Source of the DNA: Nostoc sp. XA010
GTDB lineage: Bacteria; Cyanobacteriota; Cyanobacteriia; Cyanobacteriales; Nostocaceae
NCBI RefSeq assembly: GCF_020829625.1
Contig: NZ_JAIVFX010000031.1
Location: 1-64,000, forward strand
Reading direction: 5' to 3'
Length of the DNA stretch: 64,000 nucleotides
Shown here: positions 43,924-51,992 of the stretch, in pieces
How positions within the stretch are numbered: position 1 is the first letter of the stretch
How the letters are laid out: every line of letters starts with the position of its first letter
The notes under the pieces: generated by a model
Database searches by the model: none
The model's input: only the letters and a program-made list of their open reading frames with translations
Told to the model about the DNA's origin: nothing
Position numbers and translations under genes: made by a program

Positions 43924-46209
43924 TTATTCTTGCAGACGAGCAATTACACAGTGCAGAACTTTAATTTCATTAACAATTCGATCCAGTTCTGTGGAGAGTG
44001 GAGTTTGTTCTCGAACGGCTTGTAATGTGGGAGTTAAAGTGTTGGAATTGGTAGCAATTTCTGATAACCGAGCAGTATGTAGCTGTTCAATTTGGTAGTG
44101 AATTGCTTCAAGATAGCTATCCAGCGCTGGTAATGGTTGAGGCATCTGTCCCTGTCCAAGGGCATCTGCTAAGTTTTCCAAAACTTGGACAATGGTATCA
44201 GCAAGTCGCTTTACTTCAGGAAATTGGTATTCACCGCTAAATTCCCGCAGATGTTCTGCCAAAGTTGTTACCGAACTGAAAAAGCCACGAATGTATATCA
44301 TCAGCGTCATTACAGGTTCGATTTCTCCCTGAATATGACGAGGTTCGCTGAATAATCGTTGAGCTGCGGCGTTGGCGTTGGCGTTCTCTAATGCTGCTTG
44401 GTGGCGTAGCATGTTGATAGAATCAGCAAACGCATTATGTTCTGGATGGAGATAGTTAGCTATTACTTGTTGAAAGTAAGCAAGATTAGCTCGAATTGTC
44501 TTTTCCAGTTGTGCAGGAAGTTGCTGTCGTTCCCAACGGGGGAAAAGCAAATAGCTACCAAGCAGTGCTAAAACACCCCCAGCCAAGCTATCGAAGATCC
44601 GCAATATTCCAACCTTCCAGCCACCTGAACTAATAATGTTGAGTAGCAATATGATGGCGGGAGTCAGCAGTATGATAAATAAGCTGTAGCTTAACGATCG
44701 CACCGACATCGCAACAAACACCAGCAGCAGAAAACAAACTGCGATGGCGAATGAATTCTTAACTAGTAAAACCAGAGCAATACCGATAATTGCACCCAAA
44801 ATAGTGCCAACGACTCTTTGTACTGTTGTCTGTGACGTTCCACCAAAGTTAGGTTTAAGTGCAACTAAAGCTGTTAGCGTTATCCAGTAGCCTCTAGGTA
44901 GTTGGAATAGCGAGGCAAGTAATTCAGCAAGGGTTGTTATTAGTGCGAGGCGCAACGCATGACGAAAGAGGACTGAATCAAAAGTGAAATTATTTCGCAG
45001 TGTATCAATAATTGTAGAACGCTCTGGTTGGGCTGGCGGGGAAATATCTCGCTGGGCAATGCTGTTGCGCTGTTTTCCCTGGCTTAAATCTGTAACAATC
45101 TCTGCATCAGTATGAATTTGCTCTACTAGTTTTGTCAGACTGGCTGTAATTTTCCCAAGGTTGAGGAGATCGGAATATTCATCTGTCTGAGCATTGATGG
45201 TTTGATTGAGGATTTGAGAACGCAGAACTTGCCTTTGGTGTTCTAATGCTTCAAGACTCCGATTGAGATCCCCTAAGTGAGGTGAGTTTTTTCCTTTGGC
45301 GATCGCTTGTGATAACATTTGCAGAGCAATTGCCGACTGTTCTAGCACTTGCTGAATTTCTTGCTGTAACCGAGAAAATAGTTGATGTTCGGATGCGATC
45401 GCTAATAGTTCGCTCAATGCTATAACAGAATTGACAATTTGATTTATATCCTCAATTAATACGAGTAACTGATTTCCTCGTAAGTTAGCTCCTCTTTCCC
45501 TAGTCCAGATAGTTGTCCAGACGCTACGGGCAGATGTCAAGTTTTGAATGACTGTATCCTGAGCTTGCAAAAATCGCTGTTCCCACTGCTGATTTTTTGG
45601 ATTTAATGCTCTCTGGCTTGCCAAGTCCACAAAATTGCTCAATGAGAGATAACAGTTAGCGACTGTCTGTATTGCAGGTACATCAGGACGCACCGCCCAA
45701 AATCCCAATGACAAGACAGTTGTCCATGTTCCACCAGCTAGACATAGCCCACACTCTTGAATAAGAGTAGACAAATTAGAAAATGAAGCGAATCTAGCCA
45801 GCGAAATCACAAACATAATCGAAGTAATCAAGCTGACAGATGCAGCCACGTTGCCATAGAGGCTAGCTAAACCTGTGATAAATATCACCAAGAACGTGGT
45901 CGGGATCGCTAACCAGAGATGACTGCTAACCAGACTTGCGATTAGGAACATTAGAGTTACCCCAATGGTAGCTGCGATCATAGCGATCGCTCGCTGACGG
46001 TAGGCTCCGTCAACATTTACCATTCCAACAAACCAAGCCGCCATAGTGGCGATCGCACTTTCAGCAGCATGATCTGTAATGATTCCAATTCCAATCGGGA
46101 CACCCAGTATAAAAAGGCTACGCAATCCAGAGGCAATGGCGGGCTTACCTGGCTGGAGTTGAAACTGCTGCAAGAACCAACCCAGAGGACGTTTATCTGT
46201 AAATGACAT
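43924..46209 (-). CDS. FUSC-family membrane protein
   Basis: This encodes 761 residues. Two sets of membrane helices (about residues 25-170 and 415-545) flank a long helical cytoplasmic part. The second set starts ALRLALITTLAELLASLFQL and contains GYWITLTALVALKPNFGGTS and VVGTILGAIIG, the FUSC signature shared with aromatic-acid and fusaric-acid exporters. It is probably an inner-membrane transport component; no membrane-fusion partner is adjacent. The first helix set includes AIATMAAWFVGMVNVDGAYR, a second copy of the same half-module. Confidence 0.88.
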   Translation of the reverse strand: MSFTDKRPLGWFLQQFQLQPGKPAIASGLRSLFILGVPIGIGIITDHAAESAIATMAAWFVGMVNVDGAYRQRAIAMIAATIGVTLMFLIASLVSSHLWLAIPTTFLVIFITGLASLYGNVAASVSLITSIMFVISLARFASFSNLSTLIQECGLCLAGGTWTTVLSLGFWAVRPDVPAIQTVANCYLSLSNFVDLASQRALNPKNQQWEQRFLQAQDTVIQNLTSARSVWTTIWTRERGANLRGNQLLVLIEDINQIVNSVIALSELLAIASEHQLFSRLQQEIQQVLEQSAIALQMLSQAIAKGKNSPHLGDLNRSLEALEHQRQVLRSQILNQTINAQTDEYSDLLNLGKITASLTKLVEQIHTDAEIVTDLSQGKQRNSIAQRDISPPAQPERSTIIDTLRNNFTFDSVLFRHALRLALITTLAELLASLFQLPRGYWITLTALVALKPNFGGTSQTTVQRVVGTILGAIIGIALVLLVKNSFAIAVCFLLLVFVAMSVRSLSYSLFIILLTPAIILLLNIISSGGWKVGILRIFDSLAGGVLALLGSYLLFPRWERQQLPAQLEKTIRANLAYFQQVIANYLHPEHNAFADSINMLRHQAALENANANAAAQRLFSEPRHIQGEIEPVMTLMIYIRGFFSSVTTLAEHLREFSGEYQFPEVKRLADTIVQVLENLADALGQGQMPQPLPALDSYLEAIHYQIEQLHTARLSEIATNSNTLTPTLQAVREQTPLSTELDRIVNEIKVLHCVIARLQE

Positions 46210-46289
46210 TATGAGACTGGCGACTATAACAAAGCGCGATCGCTTCTTACAGCATTTTAGCCATTCTTGAAATAACTATTTTTTTTCTG

Positions 46290-46390
46290 TAAGGAAGGCG
46301 ATTAAATAATGGCGCATTTACTGGCAATGGTTTCCAGCCCATTCTGTACCTGCTCAAGTTCTTGGCGCTTTTCGTAAATCCACATCTTGG
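46290..46390 (-). pseudogene. Relic of a second dynamin-type gene (3' end only)
   Basis: 46290-46388 repeats 39748-39860 with high similarity: TGTAAGGAAGGCGATTAAA, CAGCCCATTCTGTAC and TGCTCAAGTTCTTGGCGCTT occur in both. On the minus strand the last codons and stop correspond (KCAII versus KCTIV, then TAA). The rest of the gene is missing; the block joins directly to a PPIase fragment at 46391. Confidence 0.8.
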
Positions 46391-46825
46391 GAGCCGAAAA
46401 TTGAAAGTCATTTCCTTAAGCGTAAGTCTTCGCTAAACAAAGTAATTTATTCCTTAATCAGGACGAAGGATGAAGGGCTTGCTGACGAGCTTTATTTCCG
46501 ACTTCAGGAAGGAGAGCAGTCCTTTACTGAACTAGCTCAACAATTTTCTCAAGGACCAGAAGCAAAAAGCGGAGGTTGGTGTGGACCAGTCGAACTCGGT
46601 AAAATCTCTTCAAAGCTAGCACAAATGTTGTATGGCAGTAAACCAGGTCAACTATGGCGTCCTACTCGTTTAGGAGAATGGCTGGTGATTGTGAGACTAG
46701 AGATACTTATCCCAGCTTTACTAGATGAATCAATGCGCCAGCGACTGCTAGATGAACTCTTTGAAGCCTGGTTAGAAGAAAAACTAGTTGAACTGACCAA
46801 TGGTGGCTGGATCTCCCTGGATTGA
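46391..46825 (+). pseudogene. Parvulin-type peptidyl-prolyl isomerase, 5'-truncated
   Basis: An open frame without a start reads RTKDEGLADELYFRLQEGEQ, FTELAQQFSQGPEAKSGGWC, GPVELGKISSKLAQMLYGSK and PGQLWRPTRLGEWLVIVRLE to a normal stop at 46825. This is the C-terminal part of a SurA/PpiC-type isomerase of the kind found beside HlyD/ABC exporters in cyanobacteria. The N-terminal part is missing and is replaced by a piece of a dynamin gene. It is probably not expressed. Confidence 0.75.
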
Positions 46826-46962
46826 CTAATAGGTAGCGGGTAGTGTTTTAAATTTGTTCAAGCTGTAAATTTTTTGCTTACTCGTCTCCAAGAAAGTATT
46901 TGATGAACAAGTAAGCTTTTTCTACCTACAAAAAGTTTTTGGACAAGCTGTACATCTGATTT

Positions 46963-47124
46963 CACGAACAACAACTCCTTCAGCTTTCTCCCAGCGATAA
47001 ACTGTATATTATCCAAATTCCTTGCCAAAGCCTGACTACACACAACACCCACCCAAACCAACCCACCAAACTCTCAGAATTCTTCCGTCAATCTCCCCTG
47101 GCTGAACTCACCGAAGAATTCTGA
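46963..47124 (+). pseudogene. Antitoxin gene relic
   Basis: The frame reads LLQLSPSDKLYIIQI, then TKLSEFFRQSPLAELTEEF and a stop at 47122. Ends of this type (...SPLAELTEEFDLER) occur in cyanobacterial antitoxins paired with VapC. A stop codon at 46957 and no start indicate decay. It directly precedes a VapC-like relic. Confidence 0.5.
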
Positions 47125-47133
47125 CGTTTGGAA

Positions 47134-47287
47134 TGATTCGATCTCAGCTAGAAGTATTAGGCACTCCAATTGGAGCTTATGATTTACAAATTGCCGCGAT
47201 GCCTACGCACTGACAAATAAATTAACGCTTGTTACCCATGACACCAGAGAATTTAAGCGGATTAATAACTTGCTGATTGAAGATTAG
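47134..47287 (+). pseudogene. VapC-type PIN toxin relic
   Basis: SQLEVLGTPIGAYDLQIAA is followed, one frame over, by TNKLTLVTHDTREFKRINNL and a stop at 47285-47287. These are the last two conserved blocks of PIN-domain VapC toxins (GxxDxxIAA, LVTHNxREF). The two frames join across GCGATGCCTACGCA at 47196-47209, which resembles the two ends of the family A repeat with its middle missing. The N-terminal half with the first catalytic aspartate is absent. No other gene was seen to 47375. Confidence 0.65.
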
Positions 47288-47375
47288 GAGATAGATAATT
47301 TACAAATGAGTGGCTAGAAAACATTATCTCACAACTTCCCACGGTCGCTCTCTTGCATTACCTTCGAATATAAAA

Positions 47376-48230
47376 TCACTCAAATACTACTGTTCTATTA
47401 CCATATACTAATACACGATTTTGCAAGTGCGATCGCACCGATCTTGCTAATACAACTCTCTCCAAATCCTTGCCTTTTCTCACCAAATCATCAACTTCAT
47501 CACGGTGGCTAACTCGCACCACATCCTGTTCAATAATTGGGCCTGCATCTAAATCAGCAGTGGCGTAATGAGCCGTTGCACCAATAATTTTTACCCCACG
47601 TTCAAAAGCTCGGTGATAAGGATTTGCACCGATAAAAGCTGGTAAAAACGAATGATGTATATTAATAATTTGTGGAAATTGACTAATAAAATCTGCACTG
47701 ACAATCTGCATATATTTCGCCAATACAACTAAATCTATTTTGTACTTGCGTAATAATTCTAATTGTTGGGTTTCTTGTTCTGCTTTATTATCTTTATTGA
47801 TGAGGATGTGCTGAAAGTCAATATTAAATTGCTCTGCAACTACCTTTAAATTAGAATGGTTACTAATAATTAAAGGAATTTCAGCCACAAATTCTTTAGC
47901 ACGTTGTCGCCAAATTAAGTCAAATAGACAATGATCTTGCCGACTTACCCAAATAGCAATGCGTGGTACTGTATCAGAAAAATGTATTTCCCACTTAGCG
48001 CCTAAAGGTTGTGCGATCGCATTAAATGCAGGGGCAATAAACTCTCGCGGCAAATTGAATCCCTCTAACTGCCATTCAATGCGGGTAAGGAATAACCCAG
48101 CAGCAAAATCTGTATGCTGATCTGCATGGATAATATTACCACCATTAGAATAGATGAAATTGGCAAATTTTGCCACCAGTCCCCGTTGATCGGGGCAAGA
48201 AATCAGCAATGTTGCTGTCGGATTTGTCAT
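47376..48230 (-). CDS. purU: Formyltetrahydrofolate deformylase
   Basis: This encodes 284 residues. An N-terminal ACT domain (TATLLISCPDQRGLVAKFAN, about 1-85) precedes a formyl-transferase-like hydrolase domain with NIHHSFLPAFIGANPYHRAF (catalytic His) and GATAHYATADLDAGPIIEQD (catalytic Asp). It cleaves 10-formyl-tetrahydrofolate to formate and tetrahydrofolate, balancing one-carbon pools. It is close behind the Gld-type ABC genes (27 bp from DUF4340) on the same strand, possibly cotranscribed. Confidence 0.94.
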   Translation of the reverse strand: MTNPTATLLISCPDQRGLVAKFANFIYSNGGNIIHADQHTDFAAGLFLTRIEWQLEGFNLPREFIAPAFNAIAQPLGAKWEIHFSDTVPRIAIWVSRQDHCLFDLIWRQRAKEFVAEIPLIISNHSNLKVVAEQFNIDFQHILINKDNKAEQETQQLELLRKYKIDLVVLAKYMQIVSADFISQFPQIINIHHSFLPAFIGANPYHRAFERGVKIIGATAHYATADLDAGPIIEQDVVRVSHRDEVDDLVRKGKDLERVVLARSVRSHLQNRVLVYGNRTVVFE

Positions 48231-48257
48231 AATAATATCGCCAGATTTTTTAATTAA

Positions 48258-48884
48258 TTATTTGCTGTTTGTCGGAGTCGGTTTAGGAACAGTAAGTGGA
48301 GGAAGTTTCTGACTATTATCTACAGGTTGTTTCCACTCTGATAGTTCCCGATTCACGGCATTTGCAAAATCTGTAGATACCAACAGCACATTTATATTTC
48401 CATCGGGTTTAGCAGTCGGATCAGCTTGAGCATACAAAAAACGCCCGTTAAAGTTAGATTTACCCAAAATCAACTGATGGCTTTGTCGGTTTTTCAGGGT
48501 GATATTGATGGTTGCTTGGGGTTGATCTAGGGCGAATTCTTTAAGGTCTTTTGCTGGAGTTGATAGAGTACGCTCGCTATTACCTTTGACTAACAAATCC
48601 ATTAAATAAGAAACAATAGCATCATTTGCTGGGCCCGATATCGGAGATTTGATTAACCACTTGGGGTTACTACTAGATTCAGGATTCCGTTCCAGATTCA
48701 GAGTGAGTTTTCTTGTAGTGACTGTTAAAGACTGCACATCATCTTCCCCAAAAGAGAAAATTTTCTGCTTTTGCTCTTTGGTTTCTTCTCGCACAGTTGC
48801 ACCCCGAATTTCATAGAAGTAAACAAAACCACCTAAACCCAGCGTTAGCAGTATCAAAATTAAAGTCGTTTTCGGCAATTTCAT
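48258..48884 (-). CDS. DUF4340 protein, partner of Gld-type ABC transporter
   Basis: This encodes 208 residues. One N-terminal membrane helix (TLILILLTLGLGGFVYFYEI) anchors a beta-rich extracytoplasmic domain with VQSLTVTTRKLTLNLERNPE, GPANDAIVSYLMDLLVKG and QSHQLILGKSNFNGRFLYAQ, the DUF4340 pattern. Such genes regularly follow GldG-like genes. The molecular role is unknown. It is third after the ABC ATPase, permease and GldG-like genes in the interrupted operon. Confidence 0.88.
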   Translation of the reverse strand: MKLPKTTLILILLTLGLGGFVYFYEIRGATVREETKEQKQKIFSFGEDDVQSLTVTTRKLTLNLERNPESSSNPKWLIKSPISGPANDAIVSYLMDLLVKGNSERTLSTPAKDLKEFALDQPQATINITLKNRQSHQLILGKSNFNGRFLYAQADPTAKPDGNINVLLVSTDFANAVNRELSEWKQPVDNSQKLPPLTVPKPTPTNSK

Positions 48885-48890
48885 TTTTTA

Positions 48891-48912
48891 GTCATTTGTC
48901 ATTTGTCATTGG
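48891..48912. repeat. GTCATTT heptamer repeat
   Basis: There are three units of GTCATTT/GTCATTG, related to the blocks at 50642-50678 and 51139-51180 flanking the four-helix-bundle gene. Confidence 0.75.
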
Positions 48913-48940
48913 GACTGAGGGAGAATTATTAACTCCTTTT

Positions 48941-50638
48941 TTACCGTCGTTTCCACCAAATAATAACTGCGATCGCAAACCCAATTAAAGGTAAAAGCAA
49001 CAAAGATGACAGTATTAAAACATTCCCTTGTGTGGTTGTCAGGGTTATCCGACGGTTTTTCGGTTCTTTGGGGCGAATAGAAAGGGGTTGCTGATCCTGT
49101 TGACTCAGCCAAGTAACTGAGTTGAGGAATACATCTCCATTTAATTGCTGTTGAAACAAGCCATCGGTGGTGAACTCGGAATTTCCTAAAACCACTAACC
49201 GGGACTCAGTGGGTGTTTGAGATGAGGGAGCAGAGGGAGTAGGGGAGGCAGGGGGAGCAGGGGAGGCAGAGGGAGCAGGGGAGGCAGGGGGAGCAGAGGG
49301 AGTGGGGGAAGCCTTACTTTGAGTGGTTGGTGATGGTAGGGGTGAAGGTGTAGGTTGGGGAGTGGAAGCAGATTTGGGTGTTTGTTTTCTGCTTAAGGCA
49401 ACGCCCAAAGTTAGAGGCCCTTTGAGGTCTTTATCTGCATTAAACTCCAATTTTTCGCTTTGGAGGTCGCTTTCTGCCCAACTGTTGGGGTAGGCTTTGG
49501 TTCGCAGCAAAGGAGTAGCTTCAACACCAGGTACAGAGGTAATTTCCAGTGGTCGGGCAATCGGATAAAAAGAATTACCGTTACCGAAATCTTTGGTAAT
49601 CGGATGCTGTCCGTATTCTGTCACTAAGGGCGCAGCAGGGCCAAGTCCCACGACGCTTCCGCCAGAGACATCGACTGCTAAACGATTATCCAGACGAACC
49701 CCCCACTCTTGCAGCAAGCTGTTAAGTTTGGGATCGGTATTAGGATCAATCATCAGCAGTAAGTTACCACCGCGATTAAGATATTCTTGCAAAGCTTTGA
49801 CTTCACCCTCAAACAGCCCTCGTTTGGGGCCAGCTACTATCACTACAGCCGCATCTTCAGGAACTTTGGAAGTTTCTCCTAAATTCAGGGGTGATGTTGT
49901 AAAACTTTTATCGCCTAATGCCTGAACTGCTTGTGATATTGCACCTTTAGCAGGTGAAAGTTGGCGTTCGCCATGACCTTGGAGTAAGTAAGCTTTGGCT
50001 GTGGTTGAATTTGTTAGTTGTTGCAGGCGACTAGTTAATCTGATTTCTGACAAGCGCTCATTTTCATTTACCGTCTGTACTAATTGCCGTTTATCTCCAG
50101 ATTCTAAATAAACTTCCCCATAATCTTTGACGCCAAACTTTTCTGCAAGTCCTGGCCTAGCTTGGGGGTCGATGTACTCATATTTAAATTTTGAGCTTTG
50201 GTGCTGATAATTTTCTAGTAATTCTCGGTCTTGGGGATTTTGGTTAACATCAAACACCCACACTTTAACTGGCTGTGGTAGAACCCTCACCAGTTCCCGT
50301 GACTGGGGTGCAAGGGTAAACAATTGAGCCTCTGTTAAGTCTGCCCGTAAGTGATAGCGAGTTCCCAAAAAGTTAATCAATCCTAAAATTGTCAACACTG
50401 CCAGAGTTGCCACCAAGGCATTAGTCCCAGCCTGGGTAGAACGACGCTTCCACCAGTTAGTCTCATAGCTTTGCCATATTATCCCCAACCCACTAATGAC
50501 AATTCCTGTAATCAGAAATACTAATGGAATTAATCCCCACTGTTCAGAGACTAACCCAACTGTTAAGCCAACAGCAATTAGGAACGGGCCCAACCAAAAT
50601 AGATATTTCCACAGTTTCTTTTTTGCAACTATCTTCAT
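48941..50638 (-). CDS. GldG-like ABC transporter auxiliary protein
   Basis: This encodes 565 residues from the ATG at 50638 (MKIVAKKKLWKYLFWLGPFL); an ATG at 50650 arises from an adjacent repeat. N-terminal helices are followed by a large periplasmic GldG domain (YHLRADLTEAQLFTLAPQSR, AYLLQGHGERQLSPAKGAIS, GGNLLLMIDPNTDPKLNSLL) and a C-terminal helix. Residues about 443-472 are rich in Pro, Ser and Ala (PTPSAPPASPAPSASPAP), encoded by a G-rich repeat at 49222-49309. It probably works with the ABC permease and ATPase upstream. Confidence 0.87.
   Translation of the reverse strand: MKIVAKKKLWKYLFWLGPFLIAVGLTVGLVSEQWGLIPLVFLITGIVISGLGIIWQSYETNWWKRRSTQAGTNALVATLAVLTILGLINFLGTRYHLRADLTEAQLFTLAPQSRELVRVLPQPVKVWVFDVNQNPQDRELLENYQHQSSKFKYEYIDPQARPGLAEKFGVKDYGEVYLESGDKRQLVQTVNENERLSEIRLTSRLQQLTNSTTAKAYLLQGHGERQLSPAKGAISQAVQALGDKSFTTSPLNLGETSKVPEDAAVVIVAGPKRGLFEGEVKALQEYLNRGGNLLLMIDPNTDPKLNSLLQEWGVRLDNRLAVDVSGGSVVGLGPAAPLVTEYGQHPITKDFGNGNSFYPIARPLEITSVPGVEATPLLRTKAYPNSWAESDLQSEKLEFNADKDLKGPLTLGVALSRKQTPKSASTPQPTPSPLPSPTTQSKASPTPSAPPASPAPSASPAPPASPTPSAPSSQTPTESRLVVLGNSEFTTDGLFQQQLNGDVFLNSVTWLSQQDQQPLSIRPKEPKNRRITLTTTQGNVLILSSLLLLPLIGFAIAVIIWWKRR
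49222..49309. repeat. GGGGAGGCAGG/GGGAGCAG repeat inside the gldG-like gene
   Basis: Tandem GGGGAGGCAGGGGGAGCAG units occupy 88 bp of the coding strand complement, in frame. The same units are intergenic at 13291-13325 and 63880-63936. Confidence 0.85.
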
Positions 50639-50641
50639 CTT

Positions 50642-50678
50642 ATTTGTCATTTGTCATTGGTCATTGGTCATTTGTCTA
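50642..50678. repeat. GTCATTT/GTCATTG heptamer repeat, left flank
   Basis: It comprises about five heptamer units, oriented opposite to the block at 51139-51180. The false upstream ATG of the gldG-like gene lies in it. Confidence 0.8.
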
Positions 50679-50746
50679 CAAATAGTGACAATTTAAAATG
50701 TATGGACGAAAATTGAGTGACTAAAAATAAGTAGATAACTGAATAA

Positions 50747-51172
50747 ATGGCAACAAAACGTTTCCAAGAATTACAGCTTTATCAATTATCAGAACAGTTG
50801 GCAGATGACATTTGGAAAATTGTTGAGGGATGGAATTTTTTTGCAAAAGATACGATTGGTAAACAGATTGTACGTTCGGCAGATAGTATCGGTGCCAATA
50901 TAGCAGAAGGTGTAGGAAGAGGTAGTTTTCAAGATAATAGACGTTTTATTAAAATAGCGAGAGGCTCTTTGAATGTAGACGCCCGGAGGGCGGCTTCCCG
51001 TAGGCTAACTCAACATTGGTTAAGACGGGCTTATACTCGTAACCTTTTAACTACCGAACAGATAAATGCAATCAGAACAATCATTAACAAACTAGCGCCC
51101 AAGTTAAACTCCTACCTAAACTCAATTGGCAATGTACCAGATGACCAAGGACAAATGACAAATCACCAATGA
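50747..51172 (+). CDS. Four-helix-bundle protein (S23/IVP family) with an in-frame repeat insert
   Basis: This encodes 141 residues. The family pattern is clear: FQELQLYQLSEQLADDIWKI, KDTIGKQIVRSADSIGANIA, EGVGRGSFQDNRRFIKIARG and QHWLRRAYTRNLLTTEQINA. After SLN the sequence has VDARRAASRRL (about 77-87), encoded by a 33-nt repeat element and absent from the usual family pattern SLxETQHW. The C-terminus DDQGQMTNHQ is encoded by a flanking heptamer repeat. The role is unknown. It lies opposite to, and splits, the Gld-type ABC operon. Confidence 0.85.
   Translation: MATKRFQELQLYQLSEQLADDIWKIVEGWNFFAKDTIGKQIVRSADSIGANIAEGVGRGSFQDNRRFIKIARGSLNVDARRAASRRLTQHWLRRAYTRNLLTTEQINAIRTIINKLAPKLNSYLNSIGNVPDDQGQMTNHQ
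50975..51007. repeat. Short interspersed repeat, family B, in frame inside the four-helix-bundle gene
   Basis: This 33-nt element is GTAGACGCCCGGAGGGCGGC followed by TTCCCGTAGGCTA, with an internal GCCC-GGA-GGGC hairpin. It is exactly eleven codons and keeps the frame open. Confidence 0.8.
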
Positions 51173-51180
51173 CAAATGAC
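51139..51180. repeat. CAAATGA heptamer repeat, right flank
   Basis: GACCAAGGACAAATGACAAA then TCACCAATGACAAATGAC is the inverted counterpart of 50642-50678. Its right edge touches the stop codon of the ABC permease gene. Confidence 0.8.
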
Positions 51181-51992
51181 TATTGCCTTTGAAAGCGCAG
51201 TGCATCAATTGATTGAGCTGTGAGAAAAATACCCAAAAAAATGTAACTGGCGAATAAAATTAAGGCGCTGGTATCAAAAATGCCTTGAATTAAGGTGTTG
51301 TAATGTTTCAGTAACGACAGATAACCTAATGCTTCGCCCACGGGGCCAGGGACAATTTTGGCGATTAAATCAATCAATAACAATAATAAAATTACTGCAA
51401 AGGTGAAAACGGCAGACAGAATTGTACTGTCTGTTAATGAAGAAATAAACATTCCTAAAGATAAAATTGCTGCTGCTAGCAAGATTAATCCAAAATGACC
51501 CAGCAAGGGAATTGAGAGCGCCATTGGTGGATTTGATCCACTGATTGCGATCGCTTCAAACACTAGCATGGGTACAACCATCGCGGTAAAAAATGTTAGT
51601 ACACCTAATAACTTACCTAAAGCTACCGCCCAATTGGTAATTGGTGACGTGGCTAATAACTCTAAAGTGCCGCGCTTACGTTCTTCGGCATAGAGTCCCA
51701 TCGAGAGAATTGGCAGGATAAACAACAATAGCCAACCCATGCGATCCAAGAATGCCCGGATAAATTCGTAGGGGACATCTATCGGCGGTACTGGCACTCC
51801 TAATTGTTGCCCTTGTGCATCTATTGCCGCGACTCCCACCAAAATGCCATCTGGCCCTAGCAAAATCATCACGAAGAATAACCCTGCGATGAACCAAAAT
51901 ATGCCTGCGATCGCATAAGCCAAAGGTGATACAAAATAACTCTGTAGCTCTCGGCGATAAATGGCAATAATATTACTCAGGACTACACCCAT
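51180..51992 (-). CDS. ABC transporter permease (GldF-like)
   Basis: This encodes 270 residues with six or so membrane helices. Motifs: IAIYRRELQSYFVSPLAYAI at the start, GLYAEERKRGTLELLATSPI (the cytoplasmic loop of ABC-2 permeases) and ALGKLLGVLTFFTAMVVPML. It begins directly after the ATPase stop codon with no gap, so the two form one export unit. The substrate is unknown; GldA-GldF-GldG homologues outside Bacteroidetes are not proven to be gliding proteins. Confidence 0.9.
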   Translation of the reverse strand: MGVVLSNIIAIYRRELQSYFVSPLAYAIAGIFWFIAGLFFVMILLGPDGILVGVAAIDAQGQQLGVPVPPIDVPYEFIRAFLDRMGWLLLFILPILSMGLYAEERKRGTLELLATSPITNWAVALGKLLGVLTFFTAMVVPMLVFEAIAISGSNPPMALSIPLLGHFGLILLAAAILSLGMFISSLTDSTILSAVFTFAVILLLLLIDLIAKIVPGPVGEALGYLSLLKHYNTLIQGIFDTSALILFASYIFLGIFLTAQSIDALRFQRQ

